Shown piece after piece: positions 1 through 11,059 of a stretch of DNA of 45,366 nucleotides. The position numbers and the translations under genes were made by a program. How positions within the stretch are numbered: the stretch's first letter is position 1; the number at the start of each line of letters is the position of its first letter. This DNA is from an uncultured Micrococcales bacterium (GTDB lineage Bacteria; Actinomycetota; Actinomycetes; Actinomycetales; Microbacteriaceae): assembly GCA_903887175.1 (NCBI GenBank), contig CAISOV010000064.1, forward strand, positions 1 through 45,366. The letters run 5' to 3'. The notes under the pieces are model-generated. The model did not search any database, was not told where the DNA came from, and was given only the letters and a program-made list of their open reading frames with translations.

Positions 1-735
1 CGCGGCTATGGTGCCGCGAACGGTCTTCTGCTGAACCCAAGCAGCCACGGCGCCGCCTTGGCTTGAAATGTGAACGGTGAGGCTCGGGTCGCTTGGGGCG
101 AAAGCGGCCAGCGGCACGACCAATGATTTGCCAGCCATTACGGCGAGGCCTTGCGTTCCCGATGCGTTGATTTTGCCGCCCTCATCAAAAAGTTCGACGC
201 TAAAGGAGGCATCTACCGGGCTGGGGTTCTGAACAATCAGAAGGGCTTGTCGACCCACCGCCGTGCTGGCGCCCAAAAACCAAAAATCACTTGATGGCCT
301 CACACAATCAGCACCGATTAGGCCGTTGGCGCCTGTGGCATAGCCATTTGCTGCAGCGCTGATCAGCTGTGTCTGATTGGCGCTAAGCAGCGAGCTGCCC
401 TGACTCTGGCCCGTAACATCGGCGTTGACCCGAATAATTTTGGGTTTGCTAACCGTGAAAAAATTTGAAGCCGAGTTTTGGTTGACGTTCACCTGAGCAG
501 AACCGATTTGGGCAAATCTTGATGCACCAGCACGGTTGGCCTGGTCGATGAAAGCTGGTCCCGGGCAAACCAAACTTAGAGCCCTTGGCACCACTTTGTT
601 GTTAGCGCTGGTGACACTCGCACCGCTTTGAACACCGAGTTGTGATCTAACTTTGAAAATATCGAAATCAAAAGTTGCAACCGCTGCAACCAGAAGCAAC
701 AAACCTAAGAAACTTGCAATTAGTTTGCGAACCAT
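1..735 (-). CDS. Secreted/membrane-anchored DUF5719-like protein, C-terminus cut by window edge
   Basis: Open minus-strand frame from ATG at 735 to the window edge (MVRKLIASFLGLLLLVAAVATFDFDIFK...), N-terminal TM/signal segment; start overlaps the stop of the GT2 gene (ATGA). Not in the ORF track because its stop lies outside the window. Family assignment from context and memory only. Confidence 0.7.
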   Translation of the reverse strand, partial: MVRKLIASFLGLLLLVAAVATFDFDIFKVRSQLGVQSGASVTSANNKVVPRALSLVCPGPAFIDQANRAGASRFAQIGSAQVNVNQNSASNFFTVSKPKIIRVNADVTGQSQGSSLLSANQTQLISAAANGYATGANGLIGADCVRPSSDFWFLGASTAVGRQALLIVQNPSPVDASFSVELFDEGGKINASGTQGLAVMAGKSLVVPLAAFAPSDPSLTVHISSQGGAVAAWVQQKTVRGTIAA

Positions 736-3683
736 CAGCCCAGCTCGCTTTCTTGCAAAGAATCTTCTTCTGCAAAGTCTGAATCTGCAAAATCATTTGC
801 AACAAAAATATTGCCAGTATTTTTGGCTCGTCGTTTAGGTGCACCCGGAATAGCCAAAAGCACGAAAATCAGAATGAACAGCAGCTGCACACCTTTGGTG
901 ATTGACCAACTTTGGCGCCAAGAATAATTTGCTGATTGATTGTCTTTCGCTGCCGTTACCCGCCAGAGCCAACCAAATTCGGTTTGGCCAACAAGTTCGA
1001 GCTCACGAACCGAATTCAGTGCGGCGTTCAGATCGGCCGAGTTGCCTTCGGGCACCAAAATAAAACCAATGTTTGAGTCGGCGAGCGCCGGGGTCAGGTC
1101 TATGCCGTTGGCTGAAACCAGGTTTGCTACCAGCGCATCGACAGCAAGGTAGCCCGGCTCTGAGGCGGCTTTTTGAGCTAGCGAATAACGGTAGGCAGTC
1201 GAATTTGCCTCTAGCTGCAATCCTTCGGGCCAAACCAAATTAGCCGCGAACCGGTTGCCATTTAGTTGTGAAATCTGCAGCAGTCGCAGGTGGCTGCCCT
1301 GAGCAGCCTCGGCGGCAACGATTGCGGGCACGGTTCGACCGTCAGTGAAACTGATTGCAATTGATTTGCTCGGCATAAGTGGCGTGGTGATGCCAAATGA
1401 ACTTATCGATGCAACTATGACTGCGACCATGCCAAGCGAACCTAGACTGCCTGCTAGTTTTTTGTGATTCTGTGCAATAGCCTCAAGCCCGATTGCCGCG
1501 GCCAGAATCAAACATATAGAAACCAACGCTGTGCTGGCCGCTGCACTGCCGTGAATTTCAAGACTGGCAAACCAAGACTGTTGAAGCACAAAACCCCAAG
1601 CTGTGGCAAACACTGCCAATGACACCAAGCCCAAGCCAATGAGCGCACGTTTAGAAAAGAGTGCGGTCAATGCCAGAACACCCACTAAGACGGGCCAAAT
1701 CTCAAGCCATTGCAAACCTGCCGGCAGCTCTGAAGCTGCCAAGAGCCCGTTTGGCATGCCTACAAGAACTTGCCAGAAGCTTTGCGGCAGTGAATCAACG
1801 GGCAAACCTGGGTCGCTAAACACAGCAAACGTGGTGCCCAACTTAGCTGTCATGAACCAGGCATAGGGTGCTATCAGAGCGGCGCCCAATGCTGGAACCC
1901 AAACGAGAACTGCGATTCGTTTCGGTTTTATTAGGGCTAAGACCGCGAGCCCCAACACAATCACTAGAGCTGAAGCAAACGATGAAACTGCCACTGCTGC
2001 AAAGAGCAAGCCACTGACGCCCACCCAGCTCGATTGTCTGGCCCGAGCCCGCCGACCTGACGAAGTGTTTAGCAGTTTGGCAATCGAAAGCACGAGCCAC
2101 GGCAACAACATCCAGATAAAAATCGCGCCGATTCGAGCCTGTTGCTGTGCCGCCAAAAGGCTTGGCCACAAGGCGTAACTAACGCCTAAAAGGTTTCTCA
2201 CCCAGGAGCGCTTGGTTGCAAGGCCCGAGGCATGCCATGCGCCAGAAAACGCCAGCGAGCGTGCAAGCAGAACGACCACGGCTAATGCCAAGCTCGGCGT
2301 GACAAACCATAGCGAACCGATAGCCGTTAGCAGCCAGTTAAACGGATCACTCGGGGCAGCTAGACCGAGACCGTTGTATTGCCAAGACGACCCGGCACGG
2401 CCCGCAAGTTTCAGCCAGTCATTACTTAGCGGCGCAAACGAGCCGCCGACGGCCGCATTTGCTGTCGGCCAGAACTGCCAGCTTGAAAGCAACAGCGCGA
2501 GCGACAAAAACCAGCCGCCCGCTGCGGCAAAATGTTTTTCGGCTGGCGCGTTTTGCAGACCCGCCAGCGAGATCGCAGCGGTGCCCCCAAAGTCATCGGC
2601 AACGTGGTCTTGCATCATGCGGTTTCTGTGGCGAACCATCGCCCAGGTTGCCCTCAGTGACCAAAGCGCGCGCAACGAAATGTCGCGATTGAGGTTGACT
2701 TTGCTTCGACTCAGCAGCCGCACCGGCACCGTGAAAAAGCCCCAAAGCGCAGCAGAGATTTCGGTGTATACAAGGTTTGGTCGCTTAGTTGCGATGCTCC
2801 ACAATGCCCGAAGCAGACCGTTCAACGGCAATAAAACGGCATAGAGCCAAACTATGGCAGCTGGCAAATAGGCCAACTGCAGGTGAACCTCAGCGCGGCG
2901 CTTGGCCGACTCTGGGCTGCCCTGCAGCCACCTGCGCGGTCGTTTGCCCTCGAGGCTCAATGTGGCGTGCGAGATGCGAGCCGACGGCACGACCACCACT
3001 CGGTAACCACTGAGACGGGCTCGAATCGAAAAGTCAATGTCAGAGGCAAAATTTGGAGCACGGCGGTCAAAGCCTTGCAGCCTTCGATAGAGGTCTGTGC
3101 GAATCAACGCCCCTGCGGTTGAAATAGCGAACACGTCATCGACATCGTCATATTGAGCTTGGTCGAGTTCGTGGTCTACCAAACTGAAGATTCCGCCCAA
3201 CTTGGTCAAAGTCAGACCCTGCTGAACAATGAGGTTGGGTTGATTCGGGTCTAAATGTTTAGGGCCGAGCATGGCTACCGAAGGTGACAGATCAGCTGCT
3301 GCTAACAGTTTTTCTAGTGCGTCAGGCTCTGGCACGCTGTCGTCGTGCAACAACCAAAACCACGAACGTTGGTTTTCTCGACTGCCATCATCGCTTGAGC
3401 CAATAGGCTCAAGTGCGTCGCCTGCCAAATTTGGTGTGGTGAAAATCGAGGCAATCTGTGAAGCGCCAGCTGCTACCAAGGCACTGAGACTGTTGTCGGT
3501 GCGACGAATCACAGGGCTGATTTGTAATTCTGCAAAAACTGCTGCCGGCTCAGAACCTAACGAGCTGTCGACGGCAATGATCTCGTCAACTTGACGGGTT
3601 TGCGATGCAATAGCGACCAGCGTCTTTTTTAACCAGTCGGGCTGGTCATGACTGATTACTACCGCTGAAACGCGAACACTCAT
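735..3683 (-). CDS. Large membrane glycosyltransferase, family 2 (N-terminal GT-A domain, C-terminal multi-TM region)
   Basis: 982 aa; N-term VSAVVISHDQPDWLKKTLVAIASQTRQVDEIIAVDSS, 'LLHDDSVPEPDALEKLL' (D-D motif), 'GFDRRAPNFASDIDFSIRARLSGYRVVVVPSARISH', then many hydrophobic helices. Confidence 0.92.
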   Translation of the reverse strand: MSVRVSAVVISHDQPDWLKKTLVAIASQTRQVDEIIAVDSSLGSEPAAVFAELQISPVIRRTDNSLSALVAAGASQIASIFTTPNLAGDALEPIGSSDDGSRENQRSWFWLLHDDSVPEPDALEKLLAAADLSPSVAMLGPKHLDPNQPNLIVQQGLTLTKLGGIFSLVDHELDQAQYDDVDDVFAISTAGALIRTDLYRRLQGFDRRAPNFASDIDFSIRARLSGYRVVVVPSARISHATLSLEGKRPRRWLQGSPESAKRRAEVHLQLAYLPAAIVWLYAVLLPLNGLLRALWSIATKRPNLVYTEISAALWGFFTVPVRLLSRSKVNLNRDISLRALWSLRATWAMVRHRNRMMQDHVADDFGGTAAISLAGLQNAPAEKHFAAAGGWFLSLALLLSSWQFWPTANAAVGGSFAPLSNDWLKLAGRAGSSWQYNGLGLAAPSDPFNWLLTAIGSLWFVTPSLALAVVVLLARSLAFSGAWHASGLATKRSWVRNLLGVSYALWPSLLAAQQQARIGAIFIWMLLPWLVLSIAKLLNTSSGRRARARQSSWVGVSGLLFAAVAVSSFASALVIVLGLAVLALIKPKRIAVLVWVPALGAALIAPYAWFMTAKLGTTFAVFSDPGLPVDSLPQSFWQVLVGMPNGLLAASELPAGLQWLEIWPVLVGVLALTALFSKRALIGLGLVSLAVFATAWGFVLQQSWFASLEIHGSAAASTALVSICLILAAAIGLEAIAQNHKKLAGSLGSLGMVAVIVASISSFGITTPLMPSKSIAISFTDGRTVPAIVAAEAAQGSHLRLLQISQLNGNRFAANLVWPEGLQLEANSTAYRYSLAQKAASEPGYLAVDALVANLVSANGIDLTPALADSNIGFILVPEGNSADLNAALNSVRELELVGQTEFGWLWRVTAAKDNQSANYSWRQSWSITKGVQLLFILIFVLLAIPGAPKRRAKNTGNIFVANDFADSDFAEEDSLQESELG

Positions 3684-3704
3684 GATTGAGGTCGCTTCAG
3701 CGCT

Positions 3705-4010
3705 TTAGGCGCGCTTCTTGAGCTTGCGACGCTCGCGCTCAGAAAGGCCACCCCAGATTCCGAAACGCTCGTCGTTTTCTAGCGCATAGTCAAGGCACTG
3801 AGCTTTGACTTCGCAACCGCCACAAATGCGTTTTGCGTCACGAGTCGAGCCGCCTTTTTCAGGAAAAAACGCTTCGGGGTCAGTCTGAGCACAGAGTGCT
3901 TCAGCCTGCCATGCCAACGTGTCAGAGTCAGGGTTTGCATAGGCGCCTGCTACCCCAAGCAGGATCGGATCGATGAACCAGTTTTCGGGAACCCGGTTGT
4001 TACTTTCCAT
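3705..4010 (-). CDS. WhiB-family Fe-S transcriptional regulator (WhiB2/WhmD-like)
   Basis: Four Cys in WhiB spacing (LCAQTDPEAFFPEKGGSTRDAKRICGGCEVKAQCLDYAL), then GIWGGLSERERRKLKKR. Confidence 0.96.
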   Translation of the reverse strand: MESNNRVPENWFIDPILLGVAGAYANPDSDTLAWQAEALCAQTDPEAFFPEKGGSTRDAKRICGGCEVKAQCLDYALENDERFGIWGGLSERERRKLKKRA

Positions 4011-4065
4011 GCTGTGAATCCTTATCTTTAACGCTGCAGATCAGCAGTGGCTGAATGACTTTCGT

Positions 4066-4102
4066 CGTTGTAATTACACTGGTGTAACTCCCTATAAGTC
4101 AA
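4066..4102 (-). promoter_or_regulatory. Putative whiB promoter (-35 TTGACT, 18 bp spacer, -10 TGTAAT)
   Basis: Minus strand TTGACT (4097-4102), spacer, TGTAAT (4073-4078), about 60 bp upstream of the whiB ATG; overlaps palindrome TTACAC-TG-GTGTAA (4074-4087). Confidence 0.5.
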
Positions 4103-4243
4103 GTTGAGGCAACCCTTGCCAAACACTCGGGCGTGTCGCAAACTTTTTGTTGATTCCAAGCCTTAATTGCAGGCTAATAGCGGCTGAATATCCTATAAAA
4201 TCAAGGTTTTTAGTCACAATCGACAAACCGCTAACATTGAAAC

Positions 4244-5203
4244 ATGAGCGTATTGGTGACCGGCGGAGCAGGCTATATTGGCTCGCATGTTGTAAGACTG
4301 TTACAAAATCGCGGCGAGAAAGTCGTTGTCGTTGACAACCTTTCAAATGGAGTTCAGCAGCGAATCGGCGATGCGGCATTGGTTCAAATAGATTTGGCGA
4401 GCGAATCAGCAACCAAGACTTTGGTCGAGACCATGCTCGAGCACAAGGTAACGGCTGTGATTCACTTTGCCGCTCTGAAACAGGTTGGCGAATCGGTGGC
4501 TCGCCCAGAATGGTATTTTCAGCAGAACATCGGCGGGCTGGCCAATCTGCTAACAGCCATGCACGAGTCAAACGTTGATCGATTAGTTTTTTCGTCAAGC
4601 GCCGCCACCTATGGCATGCCCGATGTGCCTTCGGTTAGCGAAGACATTGTGTGTGAACCAATCAACCCCTATGGTCAGACCAAATTGATTGGCGAATGGA
4701 TGGTCGCCAACGCGGCAACGGCGTGGGGTCTGCGTGGCGCAAACTTGCGATATTTCAACGTGGCCGGCGCCGGGTCACCAGAGCTTGCCGACACCGCAGT
4801 GGCAAACCTGGTGCCGATCGTGTTTGCGGCAATTCGCTCGGGGCAATCGCCTAAGGTTTTTGGCACCGACTACCCCACCGCCGATGGCACCTGTGTGCGC
4901 GACTATGTTCATGTGACTGACCTTGCCGAAGCACACCTCAGCGCTCTTGATTATCTCGACCGCGAACATCGCTCGCACACCACTTTTAATGTTGGCACCG
5001 GTCAAGGGTCTTCGGTGTTTGAAGTGCTCGAGCAGATTCGTCAAACCACCGGCATCAAGTTTGAGGCTGACCTTCAGCCCCGACGGCCAGGCGACCCACC
5101 ATCTTTAGCGGCCGATGTGACGAGAATTCGTGAAACTTTAGGCTGGTCGGCATCGCGCAACCTAAAAGACATTATCGAGAGCGCTTGGGCAGCCACAAGC
5201 TAG
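4244..5203 (+). CDS. galE: UDP-glucose 4-epimerase
   Basis: SDR Rossmann start VLVTGGAGYIGSHVVRLL, SSSAATYG, YGQTK (YxxxK), RYFNVAGA, DGTCVRDYVHVTDLAEAH. Confidence 0.95.
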   Translation: MSVLVTGGAGYIGSHVVRLLQNRGEKVVVVDNLSNGVQQRIGDAALVQIDLASESATKTLVETMLEHKVTAVIHFAALKQVGESVARPEWYFQQNIGGLANLLTAMHESNVDRLVFSSSAATYGMPDVPSVSEDIVCEPINPYGQTKLIGEWMVANAATAWGLRGANLRYFNVAGAGSPELADTAVANLVPIVFAAIRSGQSPKVFGTDYPTADGTCVRDYVHVTDLAEAHLSALDYLDREHRSHTTFNVGTGQGSSVFEVLEQIRQTTGIKFEADLQPRRPGDPPSLAADVTRIRETLGWSASRNLKDIIESAWAATS

Positions 5204-5213
5204 TGCATTTGAT

Positions 5214-6308
5214 TTAGCAGGCTAAAAATGCTCGGCCGCTGCCAGCCAAGCTTACGAACTTGGCGTCAGAAGAAATCAGGGCAGCTTCGCCACGCCTAAT
5301 CATCAGGTGTTCGCCCAGACTGTCAGAAATTGATATTTCGCCACCGTCGCAGAGCAGAATCGAGTCGCCCGATATTTTGAGGTCAGCCAACACGGTGGCC
5401 CCAGTCACGTCGACTCGATACAGCGCAAAGTCTGAGCAGTCGGCTTGGTAGCGAGCCAACCCTGTCAAAATCGGTTTTGGTTCAAGAATTTCTATTGGCG
5501 AGCTGACAAATTTCACAACAGATTGCAGTTCGGCAACATCGACATGCTTAGGCGTGAGCCCACCGCGCAAAACGTTGTCAGAAGCCGCCATGATTTCAAC
5601 CCCCAAGCCACATAAATAGGCATGAATGTTTCCTGCCGGCAAATATAGACCTTCGCCTGATTGAAGATTAACGTGGTTCATCATCAGGGCAACGATGATG
5701 CCAGGATCGCCGGGGTAAAGCGCCTCGAGCCGGGCGGCAAGTGCAGACTTGCTGGCTAGCTCTGCGGTGATTTCGCCGAGCGAACCTTTCAATGCAAAAG
5801 CCAGATTGAACGCTTGGCGAAGGCCGTCAGGCTCTTCAAGTGCCTCAACGAAAGTCGTCGCTGACACCCCAAAACTTTTGAAAAGCTCGATGGTTTCAGC
5901 CAAGTCACGAAAACCGCACAGAGCTTCGAAACCATCAACCAGCGACACGATCATCTCGGGCTTGTGGCGATCATCTTTATAGTTGCGCGATGGTGAATCA
6001 AACGGCACACCAGCTGCATTTTCTCGGGCAAAACCTTCGATTGCCTGCGCCGAGTTTGGGTGGGCTTGAATGCTAAGCGGCTGGTCGGCAGCCAAAATCT
6101 TGAGCAAATAGCTCAAGGGCTGACCGCCTAGCAGGTCTAAAACAGTGCGCCCAGGTTCTTCGGCAAGGTAGGTGAGCGAACCGGGGTGTGTGCCAAACCA
6201 AACTTCTGCCATGGCTTCGCCAGTTGCAGGCAAACCAAAATAGTCGGCGATAAGGGTTTTTGAACCCCACGCATAGTCGCGCGCCGAGTTGGCTATCTTG
6301 CGAATCAC
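5214..6308 (-). CDS. manA: Mannose-6-phosphate isomerase, class I
   Basis: NSARDYAWGS, QAHPNSAQA, HKPEMIVSL, YLPAGNIHAYLCGLGVEIMAASDNVLRGGLTPKHVD. ORF track starts at 6383, but GTG at 6308 behind GAAAGG is more likely and removes overlap with the divergent gene. Confidence 0.93.
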   Translation of the reverse strand: MIRKIANSARDYAWGSKTLIADYFGLPATGEAMAEVWFGTHPGSLTYLAEEPGRTVLDLLGGQPLSYLLKILAADQPLSIQAHPNSAQAIEGFARENAAGVPFDSPSRNYKDDRHKPEMIVSLVDGFEALCGFRDLAETIELFKSFGVSATTFVEALEEPDGLRQAFNLAFALKGSLGEITAELASKSALAARLEALYPGDPGIIVALMMNHVNLQSGEGLYLPAGNIHAYLCGLGVEIMAASDNVLRGGLTPKHVDVAELQSVVKFVSSPIEILEPKPILTGLARYQADCSDFALYRVDVTGATVLADLKISGDSILLCDGGEISISDSLGEHLMIRRGEAALISSDAKFVSLAGSGRAFLAC

Positions 6309-6373
6309 CGGTGCCTGCCTTTCAGATGCAACTGTTTTAACTTTAGGCGAGTCACCGCAATAAACTGAGACCC

Positions 6374-7756
6374 ATGCATGCAATCACCGAGCCGATTCGC
6401 ATCATCACCGACCCCAGACAAAAGGGTTACCGGCCAAGAACTTGGATCGCGACCGGTGGGGTCTTTATTTTGATGGCCGCTGATGGTGTTAGAGCCGGGG
6501 TCGGTTGGTGGGGTTGGTTTATAGCTTTTGCGGTTTTTTGGGCTCCAGCAATGATTTTGTTGTTTCGCAGCAAACTGCGTCAGCTTTGGGGCCAGCTGCC
6601 CCTTTCGTTGCTCGCAATTCACGGTCTTATGTTGCTGAGTCTGATTTGGTCGGCTTACACGTTTTATACGTTTCGAGTTTTGGGGTTGCAGTTCGGTTTG
6701 ACCCTGTTCGCACTTTTTTTGGTGGCGAGGTTCGACTGGCGCGAGCTTTTGAGAATTTTTGCGAATGTGATTCGAGTGATTTTGGCAAGCTCGTTAGCAT
6801 TTGAACTTTATGCCGGCTTCGAGCACACCAGAATCAAACCGCTGGTTTTTGATAACCCCGGCGGCTCAGCGGGCAACGCTAGCTATTTTTGGAGCGAAGG
6901 CAATATTTTTAGGGGCGAGCGAATTCAGGGCATCGTGGCAAATGCCAACACCCTGGCTGCAATTGCCATGGTCGGTGTGATTCTATTTGCCGTCGAACAC
7001 ATGATTTTTGGTGTTTCACGTTGGTTGAGTTGGTTGAGCATGATTTTGGCTGCTTTGACCATCGCTCTGACTAAGTCAGCCGGTGTGGGTTTCGCGTTGA
7101 TTACGGTGATTTTGGCTGGCATAGTTTCGATCGCCGCTGAAGGTAAAGATCGAGACACCCGACACCGGTACTATCGGCTGGCTTGGACTTTTTCTGGAAT
7201 TGTTCTGTTTTTTGCCTTGGTTTATCGAAACGAAGTGTTCACCTTCATCGGCAAGAGCCCCGACATGACTGGGCGTGCGGGCATCTGGAAGAACGTGATG
7301 GCGCTTGTGGCACAGAGGCCGATTCAAGGTTGGGGCTGGGTGAGCTATTGGATTCCCGGAATCAAACCGTTCAAGGGTCTGGGCATTGTTCACGGCGTCG
7401 AGTACTACCAGTCGCACAACGCATACATCGAAATGTTTTTTCAACTTGGCATCATTGGTCTTGCGCTGCTGCTGACGCTTTTGAGTGTGGCCTTTGTAAA
7501 AGTTTGGCGTTTAGCAGTTCGCCATACGAACCCACTGTATTTGTGGCCAATTCTGCTGTTGGTGGGCCTTATGGCGCAGAACCTGACCGAATCACGAATG
7601 CTGGTTGAAATCGGATGGGTGTATTTGGTAATAATCACCGTTAAGGTGAATGAGCCTGTAGATGCTTTAGAACCGGTGGGTCGTTCGACGAAACGTGAAA
7701 AGTTGGTTCCTCGACGACTTCGGCGCCTGATTTTGAAAAGACCGACTAAGGAATAA
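6374..7756 (+). CDS. O-antigen ligase/polymerase family membrane protein
   Basis: Multi-TM protein with ligase-like loop: [18 protein letters not shown]..., [28 protein letters not shown]...[18 protein letters not shown]. Confidence 0.85.
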   Translation: MHAITEPIRIITDPRQKGYRPRTWIATGGVFILMAADGVRAGVGWWGWFIAFAVFWAPAMILLFRSKLRQLWGQLPLSLLAIHGLMLLSLIWSAYTFYTFRVLGLQFGLTLFALFLVARFDWRELLRIFANVIRVILASSLAFELYAGFEHTRIKPLVFDNPGGSAGNASYFWSEGNIFRGERIQGIVANANTLAAIAMVGVILFAVEHMIFGVSRWLSWLSMILAALTIALTKSAGVGFALITVILAGIVSIAAEGKDRDTRHRYYRLAWTFSGIVLFFALVYRNEVFTFIGKSPDMTGRAGIWKNVMALVAQRPIQGWGWVSYWIPGIKPFKGLGIVHGVEYYQSHNAYIEMFFQLGIIGLALLLTLLSVAFVKVWRLAVRHTNPLYLWPILLLVGLMAQNLTESRMLVEIGWVYLVIITVKVNEPVDALEPVGRSTKREKLVPRRLRRLILKRPTKE

Positions 7757-10505
7757 CCAAAACCTGCCCAACCTGAATCAGGTTGACATTGTTCAACTTG
7801 TTGGCTTTGGCAATCGCTGCGACTTTGGCTTTTATGGCAGATGCGCTGGCCCCTGTTGGCAGAAACTTTTTGGCGATCTTGTTCATAGTGTCACCTGACA
7901 AAACCGTGTATTTCTTGACTGCGGGCGAAGGATTCGGCTTGGGTGTTGGGCTGACCGTGGGCGTTGGTGAACCGGTCGGCTTTGGAGTTGTGGTTGGCGA
8001 AGCGGTTGGCTTTGGGGTCGATGTTGGCTTGGGTGTTGCGGTAGGTTTTGGCGTTGCTGTTGGGCTTGCCGAGGGGCTCGGCGAAGGGCTCGGCGAAGTA
8101 TTTGGCAAAGGCAGATTAACCGCTGTGGTCGCCGACTTTTTTATCGGCTTGCCAGTGGTTAAAAAGCTGGCGAACTGAGCGCTGACTTTTAATACGGCTG
8201 GGCCGTTACCCCGAAGTTTTTGATATTGCTGTTTGCCACTTAGCGCCCGTTTTTGACCTGCAGCCACAAACCAGTATTGACCGTCTGGGGTCGCAATGAA
8301 CCGACCAATTTGGCCGCTAGCACGATGCAGAGTGCTGCAAGTGGCTGCATCGAGGGCATATGAGCTGCCAGGGTATTCGCTTGCCCAACCTGAATTCACT
8401 GGGTGAAGCACACCATCGACCGCGACCATGGTTTTCTCACCGCACTTCACTGTGAGACCAGAAATCGTTGTGCTTTGGCTAAACGTTTCAAGAGTTTTGC
8501 TGTCAGTGGCGTTTGCGTGCGTCAGACCGAACTGGGCGGCCAGGGTTTTAGTTTGTAGTTTGACACGGTGATCTAAGCCGTCGATCAAAAACAGGCTCGG
8601 TTTGCCTGCGATGGTTACAAATGATCCCGGGGCCAGCTGAGTTGGGCCAACAGCGATTGCAAGCATGGCTGCATCTGGAATGACAGCAGCAATAGGTTTG
8701 GCAATATCGGCGCCAATCAGTGCTGCTGCGCCAGCATCTTCGATTTGGCGACGCAAACCTGCCCTGACCAAATAGCTGGTTTTGTTTGTCGCGGTGCGAA
8801 CTAAAACAGGTGCGGTGAGCGGCTGATTGTCGAGCGGCAGCATGTTCAAAAATGCTTGAGACACCGGTGTAGCCACCTGTGAAGCGACGAATTCTGCAGG
8901 GTTCGTCAGCTGGCGCTTGCCCTTGGCGGATATCAAATAGGTGTCATGGTTTGGCCCAACGATAATGTCAGAAACCCGATGACCACTGGTTATCTTTGAA
9001 ACGCCGCCGGTCGACAAACTGCCAGTAGATTTTCTGAACCATTTGGTGAAGTCGGCAATTGCTGACACTGAAGGGTCGAGCTCGAAATAGGTGCCGCCAG
9101 CGATTACGCCCTCGTTAGCGTTATCGCGGTTTACTACCCAACTGCCCTCAGCTGCGATGGGGGCGCCCCAAGGCAAATAGTTGAAAGTGTCGGCGACAAC
9201 TGGCGAAAGCGCGGGCAGCGTCAGATTGGCGGCAACAACCGAATCGTTGTCGAGAACCTCATGCCGCACACCGTCTTGAATCAGATAACTGTCGCCGTTT
9301 GGCCCCGAAACATAAGTGGTCAGCGACCCGCCGGGTGCCAACGCTGAGATTTGCGAGTTGGTTAGCTGAACAGCTTTTTTGCAGTCAAGCCCCAGAGCAG
9401 CGACTTGGTTGCAGTCGCTAAAACTGAAGCGTTTCGAATCGTCAACAAAGAAATATTGGCCGGTGGCTGAGCTGAAAACTCTGGTGAGGTCTTGGCCAAG
9501 TTTGAAACTGTTCAAATAGGCCTGCGAGATTGTGCCAACCGGCCCTAAAGGCGCCAACGCGGTTGCCAACGCTTGGTCAGGCACGCGATACCTGGTGTCG
9601 TTAACCACTAGATAGGTGTCTGAACTATCGCTCTTGAGCAAGAAGCCGCCACCGATGGGGCTGCCGAACCAATCCCAGTAGTATCGCCAAAAGTTGCGGT
9701 TGCCATAGGCGCTGCAACCGTCGCCGAGCGAATACAAGTTTTTTAGAGCGGCATCGTTGGGAACATAGGGTGTGTAGTAATAAAGGTTCGCCGTTGCCTG
9801 ATTTTGCAGAACGAACGATTTGAAGCCACATTTAGCCGGTGTAACGACGTTGCCATTTCGATCGAGCACAGCGTAGCTTTTGGGGCTGTACGGGCGCGAA
9901 ATAGTCTTGCCCGGTTTGAGGTAGGTGTATGAACCTTTCGGGTTGCCGTACCATCGCATTTGGCCAGCGGCGTGATAAATCTGGTTAAAAAGCCCGGTGT
10001 AGACATTGCCACAAATTGCTGGGTTGCTGTCGGGGCAGCCGTAACCCAAAGCTGCTTTGTACATATATGCGCTGGGGTTGGTGCTGGTGATTAGGCCCTG
10101 CTCTTTTTGCAACATCACCAAAAGCACTCTCGGATTGATTCCACAGGCGTTCGCAACGGTGAAAATAATTTGGGCAGCTGATTGCTTTTTGGCTGCTGCA
10201 ATAGCCGCGCATTTGCCAACATCGGCCTTCTGCGCGCTGATGTCCATCGAATAACTCTTCAAGCAGGTCGGGCTGCTTTTGGCTGTGCAGGTGGGTACTT
10301 TGGAATTAAGAAATCGTTGAATATCATCAACGCTCATGGTTCCGAAATCATAAAAAACACTGTCGCTGATTATCAAGCCAGGATCAAAACGCGAGCCTGA
10401 AAGCGCTGATGCCGAAGGCACATCACCGGTGACGGCGGTCAAGGCAGAAGCAGCGAGCACCAGTGTGGTGACCGCTGCGACTAGCCGTGATGCCCGCCAA
10501 AACAT
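7746..10505 (-). CDS. Secreted cell-surface protein: N-terminal hydrolase-like region, about 8 degenerate repeats, P/T/S-rich linker, C-terminal LysM
   Basis: Signal peptide-like N-term; [15 protein letters not shown]-type segment ([34 protein letters not shown]); repeated YLxxxGxRxxI units; C-term [20 protein letters not shown]...[12 protein letters not shown] is LysM. Confidence 0.9.
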   Translation of the reverse strand: MFWRASRLVAAVTTLVLAASALTAVTGDVPSASALSGSRFDPGLIISDSVFYDFGTMSVDDIQRFLNSKVPTCTAKSSPTCLKSYSMDISAQKADVGKCAAIAAAKKQSAAQIIFTVANACGINPRVLLVMLQKEQGLITSTNPSAYMYKAALGYGCPDSNPAICGNVYTGLFNQIYHAAGQMRWYGNPKGSYTYLKPGKTISRPYSPKSYAVLDRNGNVVTPAKCGFKSFVLQNQATANLYYYTPYVPNDAALKNLYSLGDGCSAYGNRNFWRYYWDWFGSPIGGGFLLKSDSSDTYLVVNDTRYRVPDQALATALAPLGPVGTISQAYLNSFKLGQDLTRVFSSATGQYFFVDDSKRFSFSDCNQVAALGLDCKKAVQLTNSQISALAPGGSLTTYVSGPNGDSYLIQDGVRHEVLDNDSVVAANLTLPALSPVVADTFNYLPWGAPIAAEGSWVVNRDNANEGVIAGGTYFELDPSVSAIADFTKWFRKSTGSLSTGGVSKITSGHRVSDIIVGPNHDTYLISAKGKRQLTNPAEFVASQVATPVSQAFLNMLPLDNQPLTAPVLVRTATNKTSYLVRAGLRRQIEDAGAAALIGADIAKPIAAVIPDAAMLAIAVGPTQLAPGSFVTIAGKPSLFLIDGLDHRVKLQTKTLAAQFGLTHANATDSKTLETFSQSTTISGLTVKCGEKTMVAVDGVLHPVNSGWASEYPGSSYALDAATCSTLHRASGQIGRFIATPDGQYWFVAAGQKRALSGKQQYQKLRGNGPAVLKVSAQFASFLTTGKPIKKSATTAVNLPLPNTSPSPSPSPSASPTATPKPTATPKPTSTPKPTASPTTTPKPTGSPTPTVSPTPKPNPSPAVKKYTVLSGDTMNKIAKKFLPTGASASAIKAKVAAIAKANKLNNVNLIQVGQVLVIP
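7925..8112 (-). repeat. Low-complexity P/T/S-rich coding repeat (extracellular linker)
   Basis: Plus strand reads ggcttgggtgttgggctgacc...ggttttggcgttgc...; encodes [56 protein letters not shown]. Confidence 0.9.
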
Positions 10506-11011
10506 TAGGGAATGCTCACCGCGAAGAAGTTAGATTTGCCTGAGGCTGTGGTTGATGAGTAGCTCACCTGAACCGCTGCTGTTCCGCTGGCAAGCCCGTT
10601 TAGAGCAATTGTGATCGGAAAACACTGTGTGCTTGCGGCGTTGGCTTCGGCGGCAACGGCAGGGTACGAAGTTGTGACGCCGGCATCTTTAACAATTGCG
10701 GTGCAAGAGCCGCCACTTTCAGTGACGTTATTGACCTGAGCAATTACAGTAATCGTGCCGGCTGAAGGGTCAACACTGGCATCGAGAACTTGCACATCAG
10801 CATCGATTAGATTGGTTGGCGTTGGCGAGGCTGAATCAGTGGGCGTTGCTGTCGCAGTTGGGGTTTGAGTTTCGGTCGGGCTGCCGCTGGCCGAAGCGGT
10901 TTCGGTTGCGGTTGGCAAACCCGTAGCGCCCCAGTTCGGATAAAACATGCTGCAACCGGCAAGAGCCAACACACTTAAAGCTAAAGTTGCCGCAAATGCT
11001 GCTTTTTTCAT
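10505..11011 (-). CDS. Lipoprotein with S/T/P-rich linker
   Basis: [20 protein letters not shown] lipobox followed by [34 protein letters not shown]; stop overlaps the next start (TAATG). Confidence 0.85.
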   Translation of the reverse strand: MKKAAFAATLALSVLALAGCSMFYPNWGATGLPTATETASASGSPTETQTPTATATPTDSASPTPTNLIDADVQVLDASVDPSAGTITVIAQVNNVTESGGSCTAIVKDAGVTTSYPAVAAEANAASTQCFPITIALNGLASGTAAVQVSYSSTTASGKSNFFAVSIP

Positions 11012-11059
11012 TATGGCCTTCTTCTTTCAAGGGCTTTTTGCACGGCAAAAGTGCGACTT

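Noticed and set aside
2212-2844. 210-aa plus-strand ORF
   Set aside because: Antisense to the GT2 gene, with no recognisable domain; shadow ORF.
4092-4598. 168-aa minus-strand ORF over the whiB-galE gap
   Set aside because: Overlaps the start of galE antisense, no domain, and would cover the likely whiB promoter.
7783-8178. 131-aa plus ORF rich in G/V repeats ([21 protein letters not shown])
   Set aside because: Reverse-strand reading of the P/T/S linker repeat of the LysM protein.
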